Shown here: positions 21,099 to 30,706 of the stretch, piece by piece
Position numbering within the stretch: the stretch's first letter is position 1
Layout: the number at the start of each line of letters is the position of its first letter
Assembly (NCBI RefSeq): GCF_026017845.1
Contig: NZ_CP100416.1
Span: forward strand, 2,784,874-2,848,873
Reading direction: 5' to 3'
DNA: 64,000 nucleotides
Origin: Amycolatopsis mediterranei
GTDB lineage: Bacteria > Actinomycetota > Actinomycetes > Mycobacteriales > Pseudonocardiaceae
Position numbers and translations under genes: made by a program
Notes under the pieces: model-generated
The model's input: the letters and a program-made list of their open reading frames with translations, nothing else
What the model was told of the DNA's origin: nothing
The model's database searches: none

Positions 21099-21944
21099 CC
21101 GGCCCGGCGGACACTTCCCTCCACCTCACCCCCCCAGTCCGCCGGGCCGGTTGCACCACCCCGAAAATCGCGGGACTCCCTCCCGCACCCCCGAAAACGC
21201 GGGACTCCCTCCCGCACTTGATTTCCACCCGCGGGACTCCCTCCCGCACTCGAACCCCGGCCCGGCGGATGCTTCCCTCCACCTCACCCCCCCAGTCCGC
21301 CGGGCCGGTTGTTTCACCGCAGGAAATCGCGGAGCTTCGGTTCCGCACCCCGATCGCGGGACTTCGTCCCGCGCCCGAGCCCCGGCCCGGTGGACGCTTC
21401 CCTCCACCTCACCCCCCCCCAGTCCGCCGGGCCGGGATTCTTCACCCCACCGATCCGGCCCAGCCGGATCAGCGAAGGAGGAGAAAGCGGGAGTCACTCC
21501 CGCCCGCGAGTTCCGGCCCGGTGGACGCTTCCCTCCACCTCACCCCCCGTCCACCGCGCCGGAACCCTCCCCTCCCGCCCGACCCGACCCCCAAGACCCC
21601 GCGAACCGACCTCCAGGTACGCGAACCGACCCCTCCGGTACGCGAACCGACTCCCCAGCCCCGCGAGATGCCTCTCCAATCACGCGAGATGCCCGCCCAA
21701 CCACGCGAAACACCCTCCCAGCCCACGAGATCCGCCCGAATCACGCGAGATCCGTCCCCCATCACGCGACTTCCGCCCCCAACCACGCAACCTCCGTCCC
21801 GAATCACGCGAAAACCGCCGCGAAACCCCGCCGCGAACGCTCCGCCCGGTGGCCGCCCCTCGGTCACCGAGCCGGCCGCGGCCCACGAACCCCGGTCCCG
21901 GGGGATGCTTCCCTCCACCTCACCCCCCTCATCCCCCGGACCGG
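21099..21944. repeat. Array of hairpins with covarying stems and a conserved loop
   Basis: The gap between convergent genes holds five large hairpins: 21099-21150, 21257-21308, 21382-21435, 21511-21564 and 21892-21944. All share a loop containing TTCCCTCCACCTCACCCCCC, while the stems differ in a paired way (GGCGGAC/GTCCGCC, GGTGGAC/GTCCACC, CGGGGGATG/CATCCCCCG). Six small hairpins lie between them, at 21170-21186, 21199-21215, 21231-21247, 21329-21346, 21356-21372 and 21487-21503, mostly GCGGGA/TCCCGC with varied loops, one closing a TTCG loop. The last large hairpin contains the stop codon of the AsnC-type gene. Confidence 0.85.
21600..21820. repeat. Tandem array with a 21-base period
   Basis: The anchor CGCGA recurs at 21600, 21620, 21641, 21662, 21683, 21704, 21744, 21765 and 21807, with variants CACGA near 21724 and CGCAA at 21786. 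Nearly every step is 21 bases, usually preceded by (A/T)CA. Units share only the anchor and a C-rich second half. The period equals two helical turns and is the same as in the repeats at 4490, 25753 and 55569. Confidence 0.8.
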
Positions 21945-22993
21945 TGAACGCTGCGGTCCCCGTGCTCCGGCACGGGGACCGCGGCCCAGAAGTCCAGCGG
22001 CACCCGGCCGGTTGCCCGGCCCCCGGAGTCGAGCAACCGGCCCATCAGCTTGACGGTCCTCAGCGTCACCGCCCGGCCGGTGATCTCCAGCCACGGCAGC
22101 TTCGCCGCCAGGTGCGCCTCCACGGAAAGCACGTCGGGTGACGACGGCAGCCACAGCACCAACATCAGGTTCGCCGCCCCGGTCAACGCCGCGCACATGC
22201 GGACCTCCGGCAGCATCGCCAGCGACCGGGCCGTCGTCTCCAGCTTGTCCGGCGGCACCCGCAGCCACAGCGTCACCGTGACCGGCGCCGGCGACACCGA
22301 CCGCGCGATCTCGCAGCGGATGCGGATCGCGCCCCGGCCGAGCAGCCCGTCCAGCCGGCGGCGCACCGTCGTCGCCCCGACGCCGAGCGAGGCCGCCAGC
22401 GCCGCCGCCGACGCCCGGGCGTCCGCGCCCAGCGCCAGGATCAGGGCCCGGTCCGCCGCGTCGAACCGCAGCGGTGCCCGCCGGCGAGCCGGCTTCGCCG
22501 ACAACGCCTCACGCTGACCCGGTGAGATCGCCCGCACCCGCCACCGGCTGCCCTCGGTGAACACCCGCGGGGACAGCGTCGTCCGCACCCGCGCCACGCC
22601 GGGGACCGCCGCCACCCGGCCCGCCACGTGCGCCCCCAGCTCCCGCAAGGACGGCGCGACGACGTGGGCGAGCAGATCGCACGGCCCGGCCACGTACTCG
22701 ACCGTGGCCACGTGGACGTCCGCCGCCAACGCAGCGGCTACCGGAAATACCGCCCCGGGCTCGCAGTCGATCGCGACGAACGCCGGCGCCAGCCGCTCGA
22801 TCAGCTCGCCGCCCGCGTAGGCGGTGAGCCAGGCGTGCCCGCGCTCCACCAGCGTGTCCCAGTGGCGGGACACCGTCACCGCGCCCAGGCCGAGCGCGTC
22901 CCCGAGCGTCGACCACGACGCCCGCGGTGCGGCCTGGAGGGCGTCGGCCAGTTTGAGGTCTTGCTCGGCCAGCATGGCGGATTCTTCGCTCAT
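21929..22993 (-). CDS. Double AsnC/Lrp-type regulator
   Basis: A 354 aa protein with two Lrp/AsnC units in tandem: HTH-like WSTLGDALGLGAVTVSRHWDTL near the N-terminus with its own effector domain, and a second HTH (ASAAALAASLGVGATTVRRRL) near the middle followed by a second effector domain. Normal Lrp proteins are about 150 aa and dimerise; here the dimer is built into one chain. The M at position 7 is an alternative start. It diverges from the M20 hydrolase gene 68 bases away, which it probably controls. Confidence 0.8.
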   Translation of the reverse strand: MSEESAMLAEQDLKLADALQAAPRASWSTLGDALGLGAVTVSRHWDTLVERGHAWLTAYAGGELIERLAPAFVAIDCEPGAVFPVAAALAADVHVATVEYVAGPCDLLAHVVAPSLRELGAHVAGRVAAVPGVARVRTTLSPRVFTEGSRWRVRAISPGQREALSAKPARRRAPLRFDAADRALILALGADARASAAALAASLGVGATTVRRRLDGLLGRGAIRIRCEIARSVSPAPVTVTLWLRVPPDKLETTARSLAMLPEVRMCAALTGAANLMLVLWLPSSPDVLSVEAHLAAKLPWLEITGRAVTLRTVKLMGRLLDSGGRATGRVPLDFWAAVPVPEHGDRSVHRSGG

Positions 22994-23061
22994 CAGCCCT
23001 CGAAACGGTGGTTTCGGCGATTTTCCCCGGCCATTGTGCTCGACAATCGCATGATCGGCAG

Positions 23062-24261
23062 ATGACCCTGCGCTCCGACGCCGCCGCCGTGCTCGACGAC
23101 CTGCAGGCCCTGCGCCGCGACCTGCACCGCATCCCCGAGATCGGCCTCCACCTGCCGCGCACCCAGGAGCGGGTCCTCACCGCCCTCGACGGTCTGCCGC
23201 TCGAAATCACCCTCGGCAAGAACCTGTCGTCGATCACCGCCGTTCTCCGCGGAGGACGGCCAGGCAAGACCGGCACCGTCCTCCTGCGCGGCGACATGGA
23301 CGCGCTCCCGGTCACCGAGGCCAGCGGCGAAGAGTTCACCTCGACCCTCGACGGCGCCATGCACGCCTGCGGCCACGACCTCCACACGGCGGGCCTGGTC
23401 GGCGCGGCCCGCCTGCTCGCCGCCCGCCGGCACGACCTCCCCGGCGACGTCGTCTTCATGTTCCAGCCCGGCGAAGAGGGCTGGGACGGCGCCGGCCACA
23501 TGATCGACGAAGGCGTGCTGACGGCGTCCGGCAGGCACGTCGACGCCGCGTACGGCCTGCACGTTTCGGCCGCGAGCTACGCGAAGGGCCACTTCACCAC
23601 CCGGCCGGGCACGCTGATGGCCGCCTCGGGCGCCCTCGCGGTCCGGGTGCGGGGCGACGGCGGCCACGGCTCGTCCCCGCACGACGCCCGCGACCCCATC
23701 CCGGCGGCCTGCGAGATGGTGACCGCCCTGCAGACGATGGTCACGCGCACCTTCGACGTCTTCGACCCGGTCGTGGTCACCGTCGGCTCGTTCCACGCCG
23801 GCACCCGGCGCAACATCATCCCGGACGACGCGGTGTTCGAGGCGACGCTGCGGTCGTTCTCGCCGGAAGTCGCGGCGCGGGTGGGCGAGCGGGCGGAGCA
23901 GGTCTGCCGCGGGATCGCCCAGGCCCACGGCCTCGACATCGAAGTCGCCTACGAACCCGAGTACCCGGCGACGGTCAACGACGCCGGCGCCTACGACTTC
24001 GTGGCCGCCACGATCCGCGACGTCTTCGGCGAGGAACGCTTCACCGAGATGGCCGATCCGATCACCGGTTCGGAGGATTTCTCCCGGGTCCTCGAACGGG
24101 TTCCCGGCGCGTACCTCTTCCTCGGCGCGTGCCCGGCCGACCCGGCGAGCGCGCCGGACAACCACTCGCCGCGCGCCCGTTTCGACGACAGCGTGCTCGG
24201 TGACGGCGCCGCGCTGCTGGCCGAGCTCGCCGTCCGCCGGCTCGCACTCCTGGCCGGGTGA
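23062..24261 (+). CDS. M20 family metallo-amidohydrolase
   Basis: A 399 aa amidohydrolase of the M20D (hippurate hydrolase-like) group. It has LRGDMDALPV, the metal motif HACGHDLHTAGL, FQPGEEGWDGAGHM, a dimerisation insert and TGSEDFSRVLERVPG near the end. It hydrolyses N-acyl amino acids or related amides in the cytoplasm; the exact substrate is open. The ATG at 23062 is chosen because the upstream part of the frame has no family sequence. A relative lies at 49341-50648. Confidence 0.87.
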   Translation: MTLRSDAAAVLDDLQALRRDLHRIPEIGLHLPRTQERVLTALDGLPLEITLGKNLSSITAVLRGGRPGKTGTVLLRGDMDALPVTEASGEEFTSTLDGAMHACGHDLHTAGLVGAARLLAARRHDLPGDVVFMFQPGEEGWDGAGHMIDEGVLTASGRHVDAAYGLHVSAASYAKGHFTTRPGTLMAASGALAVRVRGDGGHGSSPHDARDPIPAACEMVTALQTMVTRTFDVFDPVVVTVGSFHAGTRRNIIPDDAVFEATLRSFSPEVAARVGERAEQVCRGIAQAHGLDIEVAYEPEYPATVNDAGAYDFVAATIRDVFGEERFTEMADPITGSEDFSRVLERVPGAYLFLGACPADPASAPDNHSPRARFDDSVLGDGAALLAELAVRRLALLAG

Positions 24262-24529
24262 CGCCGGTGCGCGGCTGTCCTGAACGTCCACAGTGGAGTA
24301 ATCAGGGCACGGTTGTGGTCGCGAGTAGGCTGGCCATCGTGCTCGGCATCGTCCGGCCGGATCTGCCGGCCACCCGGCTGTTGCTCACCTGTTCGAGGCC
24401 GGCCGGGCCGGTCCCGGCCGGGCCGGTCGACGGCCGGGTCGTGGCCCGCCGGCCGACCTTTGTGGACACTCACCTGGACACCCACCCGGCCGGGCGCCGG
24501 GCGGTTCCGGAACCTGCACGGGAGGCGGC
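24262..24529 (+). other. Gap with a possible coupled leader ORF
   Basis: These 268 bases precede the amidohydrolase gene. A frame (GTG near 24341, or further up at 24258) ends at 24533 and overlaps the amidohydrolase GTG as GTGA, so it could be a translated leader. Its product is Pro/Ala/Arg-rich, without a recognised domain, and may be a chance frame. GGCCGGGCCGGTC occurs twice near 24404-24432, and the palindrome TCCACAGTGGA lies at 24287-24297. Confidence 0.3.
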
Positions 24530-25732
24530 GTGACGCGCACGGTGTTCACCGGCGGCTCGGTCTTCGACGGCACCGGCGCGGACCCGGCACCGGCCGACGT
24601 CGTCGTCGAGCACGGCCGGATCATCGACGTCGGGACCGGCCTGGACGGCGACGAGCGTGTCGACTGCGCCGGCACGGTGCTGCTGCCCGGGCTGTTCGAC
24701 TGCCACGTGCACGTGACGATCTCGGACATCGGCCTGCTGTCCCGGGTGCAGAAGCCGTTCTCCTACCAGTTCTACGAAGCCGCGCGGAACCTGTGGGCGA
24801 CCCTCGGGCTCGGGATCACGACGGTCCGCGACGCGGCGGGCGCGGACCTCGGCATCAAGCAGGCGGTGGACGACGGGCTGATCCCCGGCCCGCGGCTGCA
24901 GATCTCGATCGGCCTGATCAGCCCGACCGGCGGCCACGGCGACGCGTGGAACCCCTCGGGGCTGTGCGTGCCGCTGATGGTCCCGCACCCGGGCCGGCCC
25001 GAGACCACGGTCGACGGTCCCGACGAGATGCGCCGGGTGGCCAGGACGCTGCTGCGCGCGGGCGCGGACGTGCTCAAGGTGTGCACGACCGGCGGCGTGC
25101 TGTCCCCGCGCGACGACCCGCGGCACGCGCAGTTCACGCCGGAGGAGCTGGACGTCCTGGTGACGGAGGCGGCGATGCAGGGCCGCCCGGTGATGGCGCA
25201 CGCCCAGGGTGCGGCGGGCATCAAGAACGCGGTCCGCGCGGGCGCGCGTTCGATCGAGCACGGGATCTACCTGGACGACGAAGCGATCGAGCTGATGCTC
25301 GGCCACGGAACCTGGCTGGTACCGACGCTGATCGCCCCGGTCAACGTGGTCCGCGCGGCCGACGCGGGCGTCGACCTCCCGGCGGCGGTGGTGGCGAAGG
25401 CGCGTGAAGTGGTGGAGGCGCACCGAGACTCGCTCCGCCGCGCGTATGCGGCGGGCGTCCGGATCGCGATGGGCACGGACAGCGGCGTGGGGCCGCACGG
25501 GACGAACCTCGAGGAGCTGGCCCTGATGGCGGCGTGCGGGATGACGCCGGGCGACGTCCTGGAGGCGACGACGTCGTCGGCGGCCCGGTTGATGGGCCTG
25601 GACGGCGAGCTGGGCCGGCTCGCGCCGGGGCTGCGGGCCGACGTAGTGGTGGTGGCCGGGGACCCGTACGACTTCCCGGCGCTGGCGTCGAACATCCGCG
25701 AGGTCTGGAAGGACGGCATCCGGGTCGTCTGA
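24530..25732 (+). CDS. Amidohydrolase-family enzyme (imidazolonepropionase-like)
   Basis: A 400 aa TIM-barrel metal-dependent hydrolase. GLFDCHVHVTI gives the HxH metal pair, the Lys in VLKVCTTGGV is the likely bridging residue, HAQG and SIEHGIYLDDE supply later His ligands, and GTDSGVGPHG supplies the Asp. A beta-sandwich cap is formed by both ends (VFTGGSVFDGTG, ADVVVVAGDPYDF). The group includes Xaa-Pro dipeptidases and organophosphate-cleaving amidohydrolases; no single substrate can be named. The GTG start follows GGGAGG. Confidence 0.85.
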   Translation: MTRTVFTGGSVFDGTGADPAPADVVVEHGRIIDVGTGLDGDERVDCAGTVLLPGLFDCHVHVTISDIGLLSRVQKPFSYQFYEAARNLWATLGLGITTVRDAAGADLGIKQAVDDGLIPGPRLQISIGLISPTGGHGDAWNPSGLCVPLMVPHPGRPETTVDGPDEMRRVARTLLRAGADVLKVCTTGGVLSPRDDPRHAQFTPEELDVLVTEAAMQGRPVMAHAQGAAGIKNAVRAGARSIEHGIYLDDEAIELMLGHGTWLVPTLIAPVNVVRAADAGVDLPAAVVAKAREVVEAHRDSLRRAYAAGVRIAMGTDSGVGPHGTNLEELALMAACGMTPGDVLEATTSSAARLMGLDGELGRLAPGLRADVVVVAGDPYDFPALASNIREVWKDGIRVV

Positions 25733-25752
25733 CGCTGTGTCGTCCCCGCAAG

Positions 25753-25815
25753 CACGCGTGTCGTCCGTTCAGGTACGCGTGTCGTCCGGCTGAGTACGCG
25801 TGTCGTCCGTCAGAG
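25753..25815. repeat. Three 21-base direct repeats between convergent genes
   Basis: Units starting (C/T)ACGCGTGTCGTCCG lie at 25753, 25774 and 25795, exactly 21 apart; a partial unit (TGTCGTCC) precedes them. They fill the whole 77-base gap between convergent stops. The third unit contains the stop codon (25810-25812) of the alpha/beta hydrolase gene. The same unit occurs twice at 55659-55700. Confidence 0.88.
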
Positions 25816-26607
25816 CTCCGGGTTCAGCAGGTCCTTCAGCGCCGCGGCGAACTTCGCCGGGTTCCGCTGCGGCGCCAGGTGCGACCCCGGCAGCTCGGTG
25901 AACGGCAAACCCAGCTCCAGCGCCAGGATCTTCGCCGGCTGGTAGTGGTACCGGCCCCGGCTGCCCTCGCCCGCCACCGGGAAGATCTCCGTGGGCGCCT
26001 TCCGCAGCGCCCGCAGATCCGGCAGGTAGTCGAAGAACTCCGTCAGCTCGCGGTCGAACAGCCGGATCCACTCGGCTTCGTGGGGGAGGCGCAGGTTCGG
26101 CAGGTTCGGCAGGGCCGCGCCCGCGATCGCGTCCGCGAAGCGCGTCACCGCCGCCATCAGCTCACCCGAACGGGCCAGCCGGACCTGTTCCGCCGCCGCT
26201 TCGAGCCAGCCGCCCGCATCCGGCATCAGGTGCACCGCCGGGGGTTCGTGCGCGACCAGCGTCGTCACGCGGTCCGGGTGCCGGGCGACGAGGTCGAGGC
26301 CGATCAGGGCGCCCGCGCTGGAGCCGAACACCTGCGCCGGGCCGCCGGCCGCGTGGTCGAGGACGGCCAGTGCGTCGTCCGCCTGCAGGGAAACCGGGAC
26401 CGGGCCCGTCGTCGTGTCCGTGCTGCCGAAGTGGCCGCGGCGGTCGTAGGTGATCACGGTGTACTCCGCGTACAGCTGCTTCGCCAGCGCGCGGTAGGCG
26501 TCGCCCGATCCGGTGCCGCCCGCGATCAGCAGCAGTGCCGGGCCCTCGCCGCCGCGGCGGACGAGGAGCTCACCGTCCTCCACCGGGCAACGGCTTTCCG
26601 AGATCAT
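25810..26607 (-). CDS. Alpha/beta hydrolase
   Basis: A 265 aa alpha/beta hydrolase: YDRRGHFGSTD, nucleophile elbow GSSAGALIG (Ser near residue 94), and a late His in LPGSHLAPQRNP. No lid or substrate signature is recognised. The start ATG is at 26607. Its stop codon lies inside a 21-base repeat unit. Confidence 0.85.
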   Translation of the reverse strand: MISESRCPVEDGELLVRRGGEGPALLLIAGGTGSGDAYRALAKQLYAEYTVITYDRRGHFGSTDTTTGPVPVSLQADDALAVLDHAAGGPAQVFGSSAGALIGLDLVARHPDRVTTLVAHEPPAVHLMPDAGGWLEAAAEQVRLARSGELMAAVTRFADAIAGAALPNLPNLRLPHEAEWIRLFDRELTEFFDYLPDLRALRKAPTEIFPVAGEGSRGRYHYQPAKILALELGLPFTELPGSHLAPQRNPAKFAAALKDLLNPEL

Positions 26608-26661
26608 GCCCCGAAGTGAAGCACAAGTCGTTCGCCGGACGGCGTGGTGGTCGATCCCGTG

Positions 26662-27846
<1,185 letters not shown>

Positions 27847-27862
27847 TCACTGCCTGAAAAAC

Positions 27863-27876
27863 TAGAACAAGTTATC
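27863..27876. promoter_or_regulatory. KstR-like operator near fadA5
   Basis: TAGAACAAGTTATC, matching the KstR pattern TnnAACnnGTTnnA in 13 of 14 fixed-pattern positions (last base C). It is 44 bases upstream of the fadA5 start. Confidence 0.75.
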
Positions 27877-27924
27877 GTTTCTGGCAAGTCCGCGCAGGCT
27901 CAACCCCTTCTTGATCTTCGCTCG

Positions 27925-27940
27925 GTGAGCGTACGCTCAC
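27925..27940. promoter_or_regulatory. Perfect 16-base palindrome, unknown operator
   Basis: GTGAGCGTACGCTCAC is a perfect palindrome between the two KstR-like boxes of the fadA5-cyp125 gap. It has the look of a TetR-family operator but is unlike the KstR sequence, so a second regulator may act here. Confidence 0.6.
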
Positions 27941-28015
27941 CTGGCATCATCGGTTAAGTAAACGGGTTTCACTTACGGTCTTCCGTTGGTTAACGCCGTA
28001 TGCTTCAATCCAAGC

Positions 28016-28029
28016 TAGAACGTGTTCCA
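28016..28029. promoter_or_regulatory. KstR-like operator of cyp125
   Basis: TAGAACGTGTTCCA is a full match to TnnAACnnGTTnnA. It lies 22 bases before the cyp125 GTG at 28051. Confidence 0.82.
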
Positions 28030-28050
28030 AGACGAACCGTGGGAGGCAAC

Positions 28051-29277
28051 GTGGCCGCTCCGCTCATCCCCGCCGGCTTCGACTTCACCGATCCGGACCT
28101 CCTGGCGGAGCGACTTCCCGTCGCCGAATTCGCCGAACTCCGGCGGACCGCCCCGGTGTGGTGGAACCCCCAGAAGCACAACACCGCGGGCTTCCGCGAC
28201 GACGGCTACTGGGTCGTTTCGCGGCACGCGGACGTCAAGGAGGTCTCGCGCGACAGCACGCTCTACTCGTCGCGGGAAAAGACCGCCATCATCCGCTTCG
28301 ACGAGAACATGACCGAGGACAACCTCGAAGCGAACCGCCTTGTCCTGCTCAACATGGACGCCCCGCAGCACACGAAGCTGCGGCGGATCGTGTCGAAGGG
28401 CTTCACCCCGCGCTCCATCTCGAAGCTCGAGGACACCCTGCGGGACCGCGCCGAACGGATCGTTTCCGAGGCGAAGAAGAAGGGGACGGGCGACTTCGTC
28501 ACCGACGTCGCGTGCGAGCTGCCGCTGCAGGCGATCGCCGAGCTGATCGGCATCCCGCAGGAGGACCGGCTGAAGATCTTCGACTGGTCCAACCAGATGG
28601 TCGCCTACGACGACCCCGAGTACGAGGTCGCGCCCCTGGAGGCGTCCACCCAGCTCATCGGCTACGCCTGGAACATGGCCGAGGACCGCCGCAAGTGCCC
28701 GATGGACGACATCGTCACGAAGCTGATCCAGGCCGACGTCGACGGTGAGGAGCTCGGCTCCGACGAGTTCGGCTTCTTCGTGATCCTGCTCGCCGTCGCC
28801 GGCAACGAGACCACGCGCAACTCCATCACCCACGGCATGAAGGCCCTCCTGGACCACCCCGAGCAGTGGAAGATCTTCAAGGACCAGCGGCCGAAGACCG
28901 CGCCCGACGAGATCGTCCGATGGGCCACTCCGGTGATCGCCTTCCAGCGCACCGCCACCCGGGACACCGAGCTCGGCGGCGCGCACATCCGCAAGGGCGA
29001 CCGCGTCGGCATGTTCTACAGCTCGGCCAACTTCGACCACGAGGTCTTCGACGAGCCGGAGAAGTTCGACGTCCTGCGCGAGGACAACCCGCACGTCGGG
29101 TTCGGCGGCACCGGGTCGCACTACTGCATCGGCGCGAACCTGGCCCGGCTGCAGATCGACCTGATCTTCAACGCGATCGCCGACGTGATGCCGAACATCA
29201 CCGAGGCGGCACCCCCGGTGCGGCTGCGGTCGAGCTGGCTGAACGGCATCAAGCACTACCCGGTGAACTACGGCTGA
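28051..29277 (+). CDS. cyp125: CYP125, steroid C26/C27 monooxygenase
   Basis: A 408 aa cytochrome P450 very like mycobacterial CYP125, which oxidises the terminal methyl of cholesterol's side chain to start its breakdown. The I-helix AVAGNETTRNSIT, the ExxR region, the meander and the heme loop GFGGTGSHYCIG with Cys359 are present, and the C-terminus WLNGIKHYPVNY matches the family. The frame is open from 28000, but the GTG at 28051 follows GGGAGG and starts MAAPLIPAGFDFTDP; the earlier starts overlap the KstR box. The stop overlaps the convergent hydrolase gene by 29 bases. Confidence 0.94.
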   Translation: MAAPLIPAGFDFTDPDLLAERLPVAEFAELRRTAPVWWNPQKHNTAGFRDDGYWVVSRHADVKEVSRDSTLYSSREKTAIIRFDENMTEDNLEANRLVLLNMDAPQHTKLRRIVSKGFTPRSISKLEDTLRDRAERIVSEAKKKGTGDFVTDVACELPLQAIAELIGIPQEDRLKIFDWSNQMVAYDDPEYEVAPLEASTQLIGYAWNMAEDRRKCPMDDIVTKLIQADVDGEELGSDEFGFFVILLAVAGNETTRNSITHGMKALLDHPEQWKIFKDQRPKTAPDEIVRWATPVIAFQRTATRDTELGGAHIRKGDRVGMFYSSANFDHEVFDEPEKFDVLREDNPHVGFGGTGSHYCIGANLARLQIDLIFNAIADVMPNITEAAPPVRLRSSWLNGIKHYPVNYG

Positions 29278-29830
29278 GGAACTCGGCGACGCGCTCCCAG
29301 GTCAGTTCGGCCGCGGGCGCGTCGTATTCGGGGCCGTCCGCGTCGGTGTAGAAGTGGCCGATGCCCGGGTAGGTGTACACCCGGGCATCGGCGCCCGACC
29401 GCGCCGCGGCTGCCCGCCAGGCCGCGACCTGCGCCGGGGGTGCGATCGGGTCGGGATCGGCGACGTGGGCCTGCACCGGCAGGCCCGCGCGGAGCCCGGC
29501 CGGCAGCGCCCCCACCGCGTGCAGCAGCACGACACCGGCGGTGCCGGGCCGGTGCGGCAGCACGGTCTCGACGACACCCGCCCCCATCGACACGCCCACG
29601 AGCACGGTTTCCGCGGGCAGGCTGTGCACGGCATCGCGGGCTCGCCGGGCGACGGCCTCCCAGCCGACGGCGTCCTTCAACGCGAAGCCCTCGTCGAGGG
29701 TCGACGCCGTCCGGCCGTCGTAGAGGTCCGGGGTGGCGACGCGGTGTCCGGCCGCCCGCAGCCGGTCGGCGAAACCGAGCTCGACGGGCCGTAGTCCCAG
29801 CACCGAGTGGAACACCACGATGTCGCTCAC
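29249..29830 (-). CDS. Dienelactone hydrolase-family protein
   Basis: A 193 aa small alpha/beta hydrolase. GVSMGAGV forms the nucleophile elbow (Ser near residue 80; the family usually has Cys here). Asp in DPDPIAPP and His in YPGIGHFYTD complete a triad. The enzyme acts on small lactones or esters. Its 3' end overlaps the cyp125 end on the other strand. No link to sterol breakdown is evident beyond position. Confidence 0.8.
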   Translation of the reverse strand: MSDIVVFHSVLGLRPVELGFADRLRAAGHRVATPDLYDGRTASTLDEGFALKDAVGWEAVARRARDAVHSLPAETVLVGVSMGAGVVETVLPHRPGTAGVVLLHAVGALPAGLRAGLPVQAHVADPDPIAPPAQVAAWRAAAARSGADARVYTYPGIGHFYTDADGPEYDAPAAELTWERVAEFLSRSSPGSA

Positions 29831-29865
29831 CCGGCGATTCTGCCAGGGGATGCCATGATGGGACG

Positions 29866-30657
29866 ATGCCTTCGCGAGCGACCGTGGACGTCGAGTTCGC
29901 CATCCACGTCACCCAGCCCGGGCCCGCGGCGATCTCGGTCTCCGCGGCGCACGCCGACACCGAGGAACTCCGCGTGTCCTGGCACGGGGACAGCCGGTCC
30001 GTCGAGTTCCCGCACGGGACCCGGGCCGAGGTCTTCGACCTGCCCACCGGCGAGCACCAGGTCACCTACCACGCCGAGCGCGTGCTCACCGACGCCGAAC
30101 CCGAGCCCGTCACGCTCGCCGACCTCGTCGTGTTCACCCGGCCGAGCCGGTACTGCCCGTCCGATCGCGTCGCCGGGCTCGTGCCGCCGGAGCTGCTCGG
30201 GCTCGAAAACCCCGGGAAACAGGTCGAAGCCGTCGTCCGGCACGTCCACGAGCGACTGTCCTATGTGGTCGGTTCGAGCCGGCCCAGTGACGACGCGATC
30301 GATACCCTGCTCGCCGGCGAAGGCGTCTGCCGGGACTTCGCGCACGTCTGCATCACCCTGTGCCGGTTCCTCGACATCCCCGCGCGCTATGTCGGCGTCT
30401 ACGCGCCCGGGCTCGCGCCGATGGACTTCCACGCCGTCTTCGAAGCCGCGGTCGACGGGCACTGGTACGTCTTCGACGCCACCCGGCTCGCGCCGCGCCA
30501 GACCATGCTCCGGATCTCCACCGGCCGCGACGCCGCCGACACCGCCTTCCTCGCCACGCTCGGCGGCGAGCTCGACTTCCTGGGCAGCACCATCTTCGCG
30601 ACGACGGACGCCCCGCTGCCCGTCGACGACGGATCCGGGCTGGTCGTTCTCGGCTGA
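29866..30657 (+). CDS. Transglutaminase-like cysteine protease domain protein
   Basis: A 263 aa protein: an N-terminal beta region (about 1-95), then a transglutaminase core with Cys in GEGVCRDFAHVC, His in MDFHAVFEA and Asp in YVFDATR, the expected triad. Bacterial members of this form are cytoplasmic peptidases or amidases of unknown target. The ATG at 29866 is chosen because upstream in-frame sequence is a shadow of the divergent hydrolase gene, 35 bases away. Confidence 0.85.
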   Translation: MPSRATVDVEFAIHVTQPGPAAISVSAAHADTEELRVSWHGDSRSVEFPHGTRAEVFDLPTGEHQVTYHAERVLTDAEPEPVTLADLVVFTRPSRYCPSDRVAGLVPPELLGLENPGKQVEAVVRHVHERLSYVVGSSRPSDDAIDTLLAGEGVCRDFAHVCITLCRFLDIPARYVGVYAPGLAPMDFHAVFEAAVDGHWYVFDATRLAPRQTMLRISTGRDAADTAFLATLGGELDFLGSTIFATTDAPLPVDDGSGLVVLG

Positions 30658-30706
30658 TCCGCGTGTTGCCTGCGCAAAGACGGCTCCGGCTGGGTAGACA
30701 GTCTTG

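Noticed and set aside
21600..21820. CRISPR array
   Set aside because: The 21-base steps contain no constant repeat plus unique spacer pattern; units share only a short anchor. No cas gene is in the window.
21084..21929. Coding frames on both strands in the repeat-filled gap
   Set aside because: The frames are translations of the hairpin repeats (WREASAGP-like on minus, PSTSPP-like on plus) with no start signal or known domain.
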